Source of the DNA: Marinilabiliaceae bacterium JC017
GTDB lineage: Bacteria > Bacteroidota > Bacteroidia > Bacteroidales > Marinilabiliaceae
NCBI GenBank assembly: GCA_004296775.1
Contig: RHGE01000023.1
Location: forward strand, 20,684 to 84,683
DNA length: 64,000 nucleotides
Reading direction: 5' to 3'
Every line of letters starts with the position of its first letter. Positions within the stretch are counted from its first letter, which is position 1. A program made the position numbers and the translations under genes. Positions 34,104-42,858 of this stretch are shown piece by piece. Under the pieces are notes generated by a model that ran no database searches, was not told the origin of the DNA, and saw only the letters and a list, made by a program, of their open reading frames with translations.

Positions 34104-35471
34104 ATGGCCAAGACCAAATCAGTATTTGTATGTCAGAATTGTGGCACGGAGTCGCCCAAGTGGGTAGGTAAGTGCTTTTCTTGCGGGGAATGGAATACTT
34201 TTGTGGAGGAGATGACCACCACTAAAACGAAAAGTACGGGACGTTCCGGCTTTGGCGTGGCTGAGCATTCGAAACCGGTACCCTTATCTGATGTTACAGT
34301 CGCTGATTTGCCGCGTTTAACCACCGGAAATCATGAATTGGATCGGGTGTTAGGTGGTGGCCTGGTGCCTGGTGCCATTGTGTTGCTGGGTGGAGAGCCG
34401 GGCATTGGAAAATCCACGTTGGTGTTGCAAATGGCGCTTCATCTTCCCAAGGCTAAAATTTTATATGTCTCCGGGGAGGAGAGTCCCCAGCAGATCAAGT
34501 TAAGAGCCGAACGGATTAAAGACGGGGCAGTTGAAAACTGTTTTATTGTCAGTGAAGTGTCGCTGGAACGGGTGCTGACGCATATTGAAAACCAACAACC
34601 GGATGTGCTGATTATCGATTCGGTTCAAACGCTGGAAACCGAACGTGTAGAATCGGCCCCGGGCAGTGTGGCGCAGATAAGGGAGTGTACCGCCGGTATT
34701 TTGCGGGTGGCCAAGGAGAAGAACCTGCCGGCATTGCTCATCGGGCATATCAATAAAGATGGCCATCTGGCCGGACCTAAGGTGTTGGAGCATATGGTGG
34801 ATGTGGTGTTGCAATTCGAGGGCGACCGCAATCACATGTACCGGATCTTAAGGGCCATTAAAAACCGGTTTGGTTCCACTCATGAGATTGGCATTTTTGA
34901 AATGCAAAACAATGGCCTGCGGGAGGTCTCCAATCCATCGGAATTGTTACTGGCGCGTCATGGGGAGTTGTTGAGCGGGGTTGGCATTGCGGCGGCCCTG
35001 GAGGGTATGCGGCCCTTCCTGATTGAAGTTCAGGCACTGGCCAGTTCTGCTGCCTATGGTACGCCTCAGCGGTCATGCACCGGGTTTGACATGCGCCGTT
35101 TAAATATGCTGTTGGCAGTGCTGGAGAAACGCGCCGGGTTTAAATTAGCCGCCAAAGACGTTTTTCTCAATATTGCCGGTGGATTGAAGGTAAATGATCC
35201 TGCCATTGATTTGGCTGTAGTAACCTCGGTGCTTTCATCCAATATGGATATGGCTGTCTCACCCGAGATTTGTTTGGCCGGCGAAGTTGGGTTGTCGGGT
35301 GAAATAAGACCCGTTACGCGCATTGACCAGCGGGTTGGAGAGGCTGCCAAACTTGGCTTTAAAACCATTATCATCCCCACCTATCCCAAAGGAGTAGATT
35401 TTGATAAATTTGATATAAAAGTGCACCAGGTCACTAAAATAGAAGAAGCTTTCAGGTTTCTGTTTGCTTAG
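34104..35471 (+). CDS. radA: DNA repair protein RadA (Sms)
   Basis: RecA-like helicase that drives branch migration of recombination intermediates. 455 residues: N-terminal four-cysteine zinc finger CQNCGTESPKWVGKCFSCGEW, Walker A GGEPGIGKSTLV, Walker B LIIDSVQTL, the RadA-specific KNRFGSTHEIGIF motif, and a C-terminal Lon-protease-like domain (about 275-455, GEIRPVTRIDQRV). It starts two bases after the hldE2 stop. All motifs are intact. Confidence 0.97.
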   Translation: MAKTKSVFVCQNCGTESPKWVGKCFSCGEWNTFVEEMTTTKTKSTGRSGFGVAEHSKPVPLSDVTVADLPRLTTGNHELDRVLGGGLVPGAIVLLGGEPGIGKSTLVLQMALHLPKAKILYVSGEESPQQIKLRAERIKDGAVENCFIVSEVSLERVLTHIENQQPDVLIIDSVQTLETERVESAPGSVAQIRECTAGILRVAKEKNLPALLIGHINKDGHLAGPKVLEHMVDVVLQFEGDRNHMYRILRAIKNRFGSTHEIGIFEMQNNGLREVSNPSELLLARHGELLSGVGIAAALEGMRPFLIEVQALASSAAYGTPQRSCTGFDMRRLNMLLAVLEKRAGFKLAAKDVFLNIAGGLKVNDPAIDLAVVTSVLSSNMDMAVSPEICLAGEVGLSGEIRPVTRIDQRVGEAAKLGFKTIIIPTYPKGVDFDKFDIKVHQVTKIEEAFRFLFA

Positions 35472-35536
35472 CCTGGTTGTTCCCATGCTTTGTGCGTGCT
35501 GCAGATTGCTCTGGTTACGGCACACCATGTTGGAAA

Positions 35537-35544
35537 TAAATTTG
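35537..35544 (+). promoter_or_regulatory. -7 box TAAATTTG before the RDD gene
   Basis: Exact TAnnTTTG 52 bases before the ATG. It suggests the RDD gene has its own promoter in addition to read-through from radA. Confidence 0.5.
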
Positions 35545-35596
35545 TATTTTCACTCGTTCAACAGGCCTGTGCGACCGTTTCAATTCTATAAAAGCT

Positions 35597-36319
35597 ATGG
35601 AAAATATTAATATCAGTACCACTCAAAATGTGGATATCGAATTTCAATTAGCCAGTGTCGGGGATCGGATCCTGGCCTATTTAATTGATGCGTTTTTTCA
35701 ATTGTCCTATATCCTAATCATTGTGTTTATCATTTCCATGGTAGACATTAAAGTGACATGGGAATTAAGCTTTTTGGCGCTTCCCATTCTTCTATATCAC
35801 CTGCTTTGTGAAATGTTCCTCAATGGTCAGAGCTTTGGTAAGCTTATCATGAAAATAAAGGTGGTGAAAATGAATGGTGGCGAACTTAGTTTTGGCAGTT
35901 GTTTCATCCGGTGGATCTTTCGACTCATTGAGTTTACGCTGTTCTCAGGTCTCATCGCCTTGATAACGATCCTGATTAATGGTAAAGGTCAACGCCTTGG
36001 CGATATCGCTGCCGGTACCACTGTGTTAAAAGTTAATGCTAAGAATCTGCTTCAACATACTGTTTTTATGCAACTGCCCGATGATTATGTGCCCAGGTAC
36101 CAGGCAGTCGAAAATCTTTCTGATATCGATTTACGAACCATTAAAGAGGTGCTCTCTTTGGTTGAGAACAATCACGCTGGATACAATGGTGGTGTGCCTC
36201 ATCCATTGCTCATGAAAACACGTGATGCGGTATCAAAAAAGATGGGCGTTAATCCACAGGAATCCTCCCTGGAGTTTTTAACAACGGTATTGAAGGATTT
36301 CAACTACTACAACAGGTAA
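35597..36319 (+). CDS. RDD family membrane protein
   Basis: 240 residues. The first 150 form the RDD domain: LASVGDRILAYLIDAFFQL carries the Arg-Asp-containing first helix, NGQSFGKLIMKIKVVK the conserved loop, and INGKGQRLGDIAAGTTVLK the last. About four membrane helices are visible. The C-terminal 90 residues are soluble and helical (LSDIDLRTIKEVLSL, MKTRDAVSKKMGVNPQ), an extension seen in Bacteroidota RDD proteins. Function unknown; RDD proteins are often linked to transport or ion exchange. Last plus-strand gene before repeat array A2. Confidence 0.88.
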   Translation: MENINISTTQNVDIEFQLASVGDRILAYLIDAFFQLSYILIIVFIISMVDIKVTWELSFLALPILLYHLLCEMFLNGQSFGKLIMKIKVVKMNGGELSFGSCFIRWIFRLIEFTLFSGLIALITILINGKGQRLGDIAAGTTVLKVNAKNLLQHTVFMQLPDDYVPRYQAVENLSDIDLRTIKEVLSLVENNHAGYNGGVPHPLLMKTRDAVSKKMGVNPQESSLEFLTTVLKDFNYYNR

Positions 36320-36376
36320 GAAGACTCAACAGCAGGCCGTTTCCAATTGATTTGTTGGTTACCTCTATTTTATCAG

Positions 36377-36720
36377 CTCTTGAGTGTTTTCTGATGCTCT
36401 TGGATGATTTCCGGAGCTCTTGAATACTTTTCTGATGTTCTTGGATGATTTCCGGAGCTCTTGAATACTTTTCTGATGCTCTTGGATGATTTTTTGGAGC
36501 TCTTGAGGACTTTTCCGATGCCCTTGGATGATTTTCGGAGCTCTTGAATACTTTTCTAATGCTCTTGGATGATTTTTTGGAGCTCTTGAATACTTTTTCG
36601 ATGCTCTTGGATAATTTCCAGAGCTCTTGAATGATTTTCCGTTGCTCTTGAGTACTTTTTCTTTGCTCTTGAGTGTTTTCTGAAGCTCCCGAGTGTTTTC
36701 GGGAGGCTCCTGAGTGGTGA
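36377..36720. repeat. Non-coding array of ~16 degenerate 20-21 bp units (family A, copy 2, inverted)
   Basis: Unit near CTCTTGGATGATTTCCGGAG, alternating with CTCTTGAATACTTTTCTGATG. Read on the other strand it is the same family as the array at 12979-13348. Several units are 20 rather than 21 bases, so no frame is kept. T tracts (ATTTTC, ACTTTT) recur every 20-21 bases. It fills the space between convergent genes (RDD and LuxR-type) and ends six bases from the latter's stop codon. Confidence 0.92.
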
Positions 36721-36725
36721 ATTGG

Positions 36726-37331
36726 CTACTTGGTCAGTTTATAGTCTTCCGTGTTGATCAGGTTGTTGATAACTGCGTAAATAGTTAGGCCTGAAGCTGA
36801 TTTTACGCCCAGTTTATTGGAAATGTTTTTGCGGTGCGTAATCACAGTGTTGATGGAAATGTTTAATTCATCCGAAATTTCCTTGTTGGCAAAACCTAAT
36901 GCCACACATCGGAGAACATCTTGTTCCCTGTTGGTTAATGACTGGTTGTTGTTAATAGCTGGTTCCTCTTTTTTGCGTGTGAGAACTGCCATGATTTTTT
37001 CGCGCATCGTGCAGCCGGCGTCGTTAATGTATATCTGACCATCAAATTGCGATAAGACGCATTCGTCAAAGAAAGCATAAACCAGGGCCATCACCGGGAT
37101 GTTTTTTAACCGGGCGGTTTGTTTTAGTTTTTCCGCATTGCCACCGGGTAACAAGGCGGGATTCATGATGACAATTTGAGTTTTTTCTTGCTCAACCAAG
37201 CACATGAGTTCATTAAAATGACAGGCTTCGTGAATAGTGCCGGTAAGTTTCAGGTGCTTGCTGATCATGAATTTTAGCCCGTGTCTGATTAGTTCGGATT
37301 GATCGGCGATTAATATTTTTACAGGCTTCAT
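36726..37331 (-). CDS. LuxR/NarL-type regulator with a degenerate receiver domain
   Basis: 201 residues: receiver-like domain (about 1-120), then a LuxR-type helix-turn-helix (about 135-195, LTNREQDVLRCVALGFANKEISDELNISINTVITHRKNI). The phospho-acceptor Asp of strand 3 is Asn57 (IVIMNPAL) and the strand-5 Lys is Asn in YINDAG, so normal phosphorylation is impossible. The gene overlaps the end of the hemerythrin-domain gene by four bases (ATGA), which implies joint action: the partner may sense oxygen, NO or iron, and this protein may transmit it. The match to NarL-family layout is secure; the signal is inferred. Confidence 0.88.
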   Translation of the reverse strand: MKPVKILIADQSELIRHGLKFMISKHLKLTGTIHEACHFNELMCLVEQEKTQIVIMNPALLPGGNAEKLKQTARLKNIPVMALVYAFFDECVLSQFDGQIYINDAGCTMREKIMAVLTRKKEEPAINNNQSLTNREQDVLRCVALGFANKEISDELNISINTVITHRKNISNKLGVKSASGLTIYAVINNLINTEDYKLTK

Positions 37332-38032
37332 AGGCTTTTTCTTTCCTCCAGCTGTTTAATCAATGGTACCAGCACGATGTCTTCGAGTCGGTTGTGGTCG
37401 TTAATGTCATATTCAAAATCGAACAGTTCTTGCAAGATCATGTTGCGATAGAAATTGTCAGAGGTAGGGGGAAAATGTTTTATCAGCAGGTGCTTAAGAT
37501 CGGTTAGTTTTTCTTCAATGTCGGAGTGGTGTGTTGAAAACTCATCGATGGAATAGCCGGATGTATTTTCGGTATTAGTCAGCAGTGATTGGATATAGGG
37601 GAAAACCTGTTGGTCTTCATATTCCATGTGGGCTTTTACCTCTTCGGCATAAAGCGAGAAAAAGTCGCGTAATAAAACCGAGTGTTTTGATTGGGAGTCT
37701 TCAATGAACCGGGTCAGTAATTTTTGCAGATAAGGAATTTTCTTATTCAGGTAATAGAAGTGGGCATTTGACAAGTATTGGATTAATCCCGGGATCATGT
37801 CAGTATTTAAATTGCCTTCGGGACAATAGGCATGGCTGTTGTACATGTTCAGCAGCATAAGCACCATCTCGATGTTCAGGTTGTGTTCCCGGCAGCACTG
37901 GGTAATGGTTTTATCGCCCATACCAAGGGGTAAACCAATACGGTCCGAAATCAGTAGCAAGCGTTCATTGGTTAGTAAAACATCAGACAGTTTCATTTCT
38001 GGTGAGATATGCAATTTCTCAGAACAACTCAT
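37328..38032 (-). CDS. Hemerythrin-domain protein with ScdA-like N-terminus
   Basis: 234 residues. The N-terminal part (about 10-65) resembles the ScdA_N/DUF542 region of iron-sulfur repair proteins (KLSDVLLTNERLLLISDRIGLPLGMGDK). The C-terminal part is a hemerythrin helical bundle with the metal ligands visible in order: AHFYY, KAHMEYEDQQVFP (His and Glu), STHHSDIEEK and DHNRLED. Such di-iron proteins sense or bind O2 or NO, or repair iron-sulfur clusters. Cys14/Cys45-46 positions differ from the CCxGG of ScdA. The start is MSCSEKLHIS; 12 more codons are open upstream. It is coupled to the regulator that follows. Confidence 0.85.
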   Translation of the reverse strand: MSCSEKLHISPEMKLSDVLLTNERLLLISDRIGLPLGMGDKTITQCCREHNLNIEMVLMLLNMYNSHAYCPEGNLNTDMIPGLIQYLSNAHFYYLNKKIPYLQKLLTRFIEDSQSKHSVLLRDFFSLYAEEVKAHMEYEDQQVFPYIQSLLTNTENTSGYSIDEFSTHHSDIEEKLTDLKHLLIKHFPPTSDNFYRNMILQELFDFEYDINDHNRLEDIVLVPLIKQLEERKSL

Positions 38033-38209
38033 AGTGTTTCGTTTTTTGTATTTAGACAAAGGTCGCATTTTTCTGTGTTTTTATGGAAGAAAGAAGAGAT
38101 AGAAAAAGGTTGTTCAGTTACCGACAAAATGAAAAAAGTGTATAATGGGGAAGAGTGAGTAATATTAACACCTTACGGTTACTGAAACAACCTTTGAATA
38201 TAATAACAC

Positions 38210-38758
38210 TTAAAAGCCTGCTATCCCCCATAGGACAGGAATTAAAATGCCGGCTAGTACCAGCCAAACCCCGCGTTTTTTAAAGCCTTTGGGGCCCGGT
38301 AGAATGACCATACCGGATAATGCCAGGAAAATCAGGATGCCGGCAAAGATGTCAGCCACACCGCGCCAACCGCTAATGCGGCCGTAGTGCATGCGGTTGA
38401 GCAATCGGATGATTGGCTTGGGCTCATACACCTCGGTTTCTACAACGCCGGTTGCCGGCTTGTAATTGCCAATTCCGCCCTTCAGGTAGAGTTTTATTTC
38501 CTGTTGGTCCTCAATGGCCCGGTTTAGTTTAATGCCCGGCATCTTTTGCAGCCAGCGGGCGGTGAGTTGCCGGGATGACAATCCTTTTTCAAACCGCGCT
38601 GAGTGTTTCACAGTTTTATAAGCCGGGTCTGATTCGCCGCTTTTATGGTTTAATATGATACCGCTTAAGGCGTAGATTACTATCAAGCCAACAGTCAGGT
38701 AACCCAGGTCGCGGTGTAGCGACCTGAGGGGCTTGCGCCATTTAAAGTTCTTCGTCAT
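38210..38758 (-). CDS. PepSY-associated transmembrane protein
   Basis: 182 residues with three membrane helices: about 20-38 (LGYLTVGLIVIYALSGIIL), about 138-155 (FAGILIFLALSGMVIL) and the C-terminal VWLVLAGILIPVLWGIAG. The layout RSLHRDLGYLTV... LNRMHYGRISGWRGVADIFAG matches the PepSY_TM_like family, whose members are often tied to iron or heme uptake and ferric reductases. Conserved His in RSLHRDLG and RMHYG could ligate heme. The ATG at 38758 is chosen over a TTG two codons upstream. It overlaps the OB-fold lipoprotein gene by 17 bases. Confidence 0.82.
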   Translation of the reverse strand: MTKNFKWRKPLRSLHRDLGYLTVGLIVIYALSGIILNHKSGESDPAYKTVKHSARFEKGLSSRQLTARWLQKMPGIKLNRAIEDQQEIKLYLKGGIGNYKPATGVVETEVYEPKPIIRLLNRMHYGRISGWRGVADIFAGILIFLALSGMVILPGPKGFKKRGVWLVLAGILIPVLWGIAGF

Positions 38759-39287
38759 AATCAATTCCTTCCAGAAAATAAACAGAGTAATAGCTTTTAT
38801 TGTGTTTCTGCATCCAGCTTTTCATTTTTTCAATGTTTGCCAGTTCGGCCCCACAGGCTTGTTCTTCTTTTTCAAGCGCCACTTTTTCTTTCAGTGCTTT
38901 TTGTTCCCATTGGTTGATAAATTCTTCTTCCAATCTTTTTTCACGAACAATACCGGTGACAGTAATGGATGAGCCCGATAACTCGCGGTTAAAGCCTTTA
39001 ATTTTTCCGGCTGCTTCTACCCGGATACTAACATCACCTGCTTCATCGGATACGATACACCGTTTCCCGGAATGGGAACAAACATGGTTTACCAGGCCTT
39101 TAAGTGTTACTTTTTGTCCAATTAATTGGGCGCCATTGGTCATTACTTCCGACACCTTATAAACCTTTGTTGGTTGATTTTGGGTTGTTTGTGTTTTGCT
39201 TTTTGTTTGGTTGCTGTTGTTTGAACAGCTTGTCGCTAGTACTAAAATTGCGACCATTAATGTTGTTGAAAAAAATAATTTATTCAT
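38742..39287 (-). CDS. OB-fold lipoprotein with an HxCxHSGKRC motif
   Basis: 181 residues, lipobox LATSC (Cys21), then an OB-fold of the tRNA-anti/nucleic-acid-binding type (about 55-130: GQKVTLKGLVNHVC, DVSIRVEAAG, SSITVTGIVREK). Within it the motif HVCSHSGKRC places His68, Cys70, His72 and Cys77 in ten residues, a candidate metal or heme ligand set. A helical acidic tail follows (WEQKALKEKVALEKEEQACG). The predicted location is the periplasmic face of a membrane. Upstream DUF4857 gene lies 10 bases away; the PepSY gene overlaps downstream. Likely part of one five-gene system. Confidence 0.75.
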   Translation of the reverse strand: MNKLFFSTTLMVAILVLATSCSNNSNQTKSKTQTTQNQPTKVYKVSEVMTNGAQLIGQKVTLKGLVNHVCSHSGKRCIVSDEAGDVSIRVEAAGKIKGFNRELSGSSITVTGIVREKRLEEEFINQWEQKALKEKVALEKEEQACGAELANIEKMKSWMQKHNKSYYSVYFLEGIDYDEEL

Positions 39288-39297
39288 AATAGTGGTA

Positions 39298-40521
39298 TTA
39301 ATTGTTTTGCTTTTTTTCACTGTAGATCAATGCCGGGATAAAACCATAAAGGCCTGTCAGTAGGATCCAAATCACAAGGATGATTTTATCTTTTGTTTTT
39401 CTTTTAAGACTAATGCCAAAATAGATTAAAGCCATTATTAAACATGTAAAGAGCGCAGAGAGATGTCCCGGTGTAAAGCGCGGTTTAATAAAATCATCAC
39501 TCATAGAAGTAAACGACAGGGTAAATGGAGTGTATGATAAAATCATTTCGTCTGCTGGCGGAAATGGGCGCTTCATACTTGTTTCACTCTCCACGTCTCT
39601 TGTTTTGGTATTAATAGCAAACAGATGGTTTCCTTGTGCATTAGTTACTTCCACATTCCAGAAGAACATGTTGCCCATAATCATCAAGCGGTCTTTATCG
39701 GCATTGAATAATCCTGTGGGCACTGGTTTTAAGGTATAGTTATCCGTACCAATGGTGTATACTTTGTTGTTGGTATCGATTAAAAAACCATAAAACTCCC
39801 GGTTGGGGTATTCAGTGGTGATAATGATTCTGGGTATTAACCGGGCCGGCAAGTTGGTGTTTCGAATAAAGGGTTTCCCATTGACCATTTTCATGTGGAA
39901 TACCTTGTTGTTATTGTCTATGATGAAGTACCCTTCGTCATAGGCTTTTCGGGTGGTTGGCGTACCTGCAATGTGCTTTGCAGGTCCTTGATACCCCTTG
40001 GCCTTAAGCGTTTTTGTAAACAGGTTACTCTTTGAGGTATTAACGGTGTTGGTTTCCGGATCAATAAAAGTGATTACGGAATCCAGTCGAAAGACATCTC
40101 CAGGCATGTCCAAATCAACACGACCACTCATAGATTCATACAAGGGGAAGAGTTTTATTCCTGGTTTTTTAACATCTGATGGATTGTACCGGAAAAAGAA
40201 AGTGTTCTGTTGAATGATTTTACCATTTACAGGTGTACCGTTAATCGAATCGGGCATACGACCGTCGGTTAGTAATTGCCGGTAATAAAACATGGGCAGA
40301 AGACTGTCGAATTCTGTTTCAGTATAATGGTGACCGGATTCATCTTTATAGACCAGTGAATCGCCTGTTAGTTCCATGCTGCAGAATTGGTGCAGGATAG
40401 AGCTGTAATAGGTAAAAGGATAATGAACCGATTTTTCGGTCATAAGCCCGTAAAGGGAAGGGATGCCCCAGGAGAGAATCACTGTTGCAACAACTATTAT
40501 CAGGTAGTTAATCTTTTTCAT
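39298..40521 (-). CDS. DUF4857-like membrane protein
   Basis: 407 residues with an N-terminal helix (YLIIVVATVILSWGIPSLYG), a large periplasmic strand-rich domain (about 30-335, containing repeated VFHMKMVNG / VYTIGTDN strands like an open propeller), and two or three C-terminal helices (LFTCLIMALIYFGISL, IILVIWILLTGLYGFIPALI). It fits the Bacteroidota DUF4857 family that I associate with ABC transporters and PepSY genes, from memory and not from a search. No catalytic motif is recognised. Likely the extracytoplasmic part of the transport system encoded upstream. Confidence 0.75.
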   Translation of the reverse strand: MKKINYLIIVVATVILSWGIPSLYGLMTEKSVHYPFTYYSSILHQFCSMELTGDSLVYKDESGHHYTETEFDSLLPMFYYRQLLTDGRMPDSINGTPVNGKIIQQNTFFFRYNPSDVKKPGIKLFPLYESMSGRVDLDMPGDVFRLDSVITFIDPETNTVNTSKSNLFTKTLKAKGYQGPAKHIAGTPTTRKAYDEGYFIIDNNNKVFHMKMVNGKPFIRNTNLPARLIPRIIITTEYPNREFYGFLIDTNNKVYTIGTDNYTLKPVPTGLFNADKDRLMIMGNMFFWNVEVTNAQGNHLFAINTKTRDVESETSMKRPFPPADEMILSYTPFTLSFTSMSDDFIKPRFTPGHLSALFTCLIMALIYFGISLKRKTKDKIILVIWILLTGLYGFIPALIYSEKKQNN

Positions 40522-40726
40522 TTTAGTTAAAATATTAGAGCCGTGATTGAAATATCAAGACACATAAATGTTGAAAACGCCATTATTATTGGAGTTTTTG
40601 CAGGCATGTAACGTGTTAATTAACTTTTTTAAAAAGCCGTCATATGCTCATCGTTAAAATTCCAACGGGTTGTTTTGTGATATGTGTCCGGGATATTTAT
40701 CATGGCTTGTTTCATTTGAATTCCAA

Positions 40727-41398
40727 TTAATCTTGTTTGCCCGATTTGAATCGGTTGATGGAATGGAAAATGAAGACGATTGGTAATAAGGTGGCAACGC
40801 TGTAAATGGCTAATGTTGGTTCATAACTACCTGGAGCTGCCGACATGTAGAAAAAGTAGGTAAAGAAAATAGCAATCAGCGTATTGGCTATTCTCATTTT
40901 CCAGGATGGCTCCAGGCATACCCAGGCTGTGAATCCATAGATGGTTAATCCACCCAAATACCAGGGACATATGGTTATGAATGCCATGGTTACAAATTCA
41001 GAGGTAAAAAAGACTGAAATACCTGTTAATAAAAGGCCGATAAAAAGACTAAACAGACCAATAAGGATGGTAATGCCTGCGCCATTCATGGCGAGTGTAA
41101 GTCTTTTTTCTGGTAGCGGCAGATGAAGATGCAGCTTGAGTCTTTTTTGATAGGTTTCAGGCACGTATTGTGCCAATCCCACCAATAGCCCGGCTATTAA
41201 TGGAAAGTATTGAACCGGTTCAAATAAAAAACGGTTCCGATTAATAATGACATCCCAGAGATGTTCTTTTCCTGCGAACCGAAAAGTGCGGCCCAGCTTG
41301 ATGAATAAATAAGCATGTAATACAATGCCTGTCAGTAGCAGCGCATAAATTACCCAGCGGGTTTTTAACCATTCTTTATATAGGAGTGCTTTTGTCAT
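40727..41398 (-). CDS. ABC-2-type transporter permease
   Basis: 223 residues with six membrane segments (IYALLLTGIVLHAYLFIKL, YFPLIAGLLVGLAQYV, ITILIGLFSLFIGLLLTG and others). It starts at MTKALLYKEWLKTRW, the typical amphipathic opening of ABC-2 permeases. The longer frame to 41458 overlaps the ATPase gene and is rejected. It follows the ATPase gene by five bases and is followed by 205 gene-free bases, then the DUF4857 gene. It pairs with the ATPase to form an importer or exporter of unknown substrate. Confidence 0.85.
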   Translation of the reverse strand: MTKALLYKEWLKTRWVIYALLLTGIVLHAYLFIKLGRTFRFAGKEHLWDVIINRNRFLFEPVQYFPLIAGLLVGLAQYVPETYQKRLKLHLHLPLPEKRLTLAMNGAGITILIGLFSLFIGLLLTGISVFFTSEFVTMAFITICPWYLGGLTIYGFTAWVCLEPSWKMRIANTLIAIFFTYFFYMSAAPGSYEPTLAIYSVATLLPIVFIFHSINRFKSGKQD

Positions 41399-41403
41399 TC
41401 TTC

Positions 41404-42291
41404 TTAGTATTTCCCGGTTAATCCAATGAATGCTTCCTCCAGGGAAAGCGTTTCGCATTTAATCTCTTTGACAGGTATATTGGCAGAAATAAACTCTTTC
41501 CTCACCTGGTCTGGTGACATGAAACTATAGGTCTCAATCTTGTTTTTGGTTACTTCGGTATTCAGTAAACCAGGTAGATCAAGGTTTTTAATGTCCTTTG
41601 TTGTTTCAAACGTAAACCGCCTGAAAGAATTCAGAAATGAGTGCGTGGAATCCTGAAGCAGAATTTTGCCATAATCCAGGATGAGGCAATCGTCAATGAG
41701 GCGTTCCATATCCTGAATAATGTGGGAGGTAACAAATACGGTTTTCTCTTCGGCTTTGGCATATTCTCCCAGGTAATCGACAAACAGGCGGCGGTAACCG
41801 GGATCCAGTCCCATAGAGAAATCATCCAGTATCAGTAAGTCGGGGTCTTGTGCCAGGATCAGGCCCAGCGCCACTTGTGACCGTTGTCCGCACGACATCC
41901 TGGAGATTTTTTGCCGGGGAGCAATGGCTAGTTTTTTCATCAGTTCATAGTACGGCTCTCGTTGCCAGTTAGGAAAGAAGGCGCCGTAGAAACGTTCAAT
42001 TTGCTCGATGTTCATAAAGGCATATTGAACATGGCCTTCAATGAGTAGTCCGATGCGTTGTTTGACACCGGGAGAGAGATGACCGGCTTTTTCACCAAAC
42101 ATCAGACATTCGCCCTCCACGGGTTGCAGATAGCCGTTTAAAAGATTTATGGTGGTTGTTTTACCTGTTCCATTTTTCCCCAGAAGGCCCAGTATTCTTC
42201 CTTTGGGAACGGTGAAATTCAGATTTTCGTAAATACATCGTTTCCCGTAGTAATGGGTTAATCCATTACACTCTATTACATTTTCTGTCAT
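41404..42291 (-). CDS. ABC transporter ATP-binding protein
   Basis: 295 residues; energises the ABC-2 permease. Walker A is GLLGKNGTGKTT at about 36-47, and the Q-loop lies in the LIEGHVQ region. The signature is SRMSCGQRSQ instead of LSGGQ, and Walker B reads LLILDDFSMGLDP, where the catalytic Glu is Asp. The H-loop is VTSHIIQDME. The C-terminal 90 residues are a small extra domain. The substituted Glu may slow hydrolysis. First gene of the cluster that continues with the permease, DUF4857, OB-fold and PepSY genes. Confidence 0.9.
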   Translation of the reverse strand: MTENVIECNGLTHYYGKRCIYENLNFTVPKGRILGLLGKNGTGKTTTINLLNGYLQPVEGECLMFGEKAGHLSPGVKQRIGLLIEGHVQYAFMNIEQIERFYGAFFPNWQREPYYELMKKLAIAPRQKISRMSCGQRSQVALGLILAQDPDLLILDDFSMGLDPGYRRLFVDYLGEYAKAEEKTVFVTSHIIQDMERLIDDCLILDYGKILLQDSTHSFLNSFRRFTFETTKDIKNLDLPGLLNTEVTKNKIETYSFMSPDQVRKEFISANIPVKEIKCETLSLEEAFIGLTGKY

Positions 42292-42858
42292 CTGTAATTA
42301 AATGTTTAGTCTTAATGTTTTTAGGGAGATGGAGTGGTTGGTGTGTTATTGTAGTGGTTAATTATGTTATAACATGACGAATTATTTGTTGATGGACTTG
42401 TATGTATGGTTGATTTATTGTTTTAAAATTTACGGGCTTGGTGGAAAAACGAACCACGCAGTGCGTAATTATGCTCCTGCGTGATTCTGACTAAACAATT
42501 TAATCCACCACTATTTTAATTGTCCCGGAAAAAAGGGAATTGTTGGTTGACAATCGCTATTTGAGTTATTGGGATTGAAATGGTTCGTCGGTCTTCTTTC
42601 AATGAATCGACCTGGCTAAAATCCTGCTGGCTTTTTGTTTTAAGGGGAAATCCTGGTGGCAGGAGAAATAGTATATGTGGTGGTTTAATCATGGGGAACA
42701 AAGTAAGTGCAGCAGCAGATGCCTTTCAATCCTTATAAATTAGGATATGACAGTGCTTGAGTCGCTATAAATAGTGAGTAGATTGGTGAATGAGGAAATA
42801 GGTGGTTATGCCAAGTGTGATCCTTTTTATACCTTTGGAGGCTAATTAAAAAAGAGAT
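42292..42858. other. 567-base intergenic region upstream of prfB
   Basis: Divergent promoters are expected here (ABC operon leftward, prfB rightward). A CACGCAG/CTGCGTG inverted repeat at 42455-42483 has no T tract. A 61-codon minus-strand frame (42516-42701) has no recognisable content. No RNA gene is identified. Confidence 0.5.
42830..42837 (+). promoter_or_regulatory. -7 box TACCTTTG of prfB
   Basis: Exact TAnnTTTG ending 21 bases before the prfB ATG. Confidence 0.55.

Noticed and set aside
42516..42701. 61-codon minus-strand frame upstream of prfB
   Set aside because: Low-complexity, no domain, no promoter.
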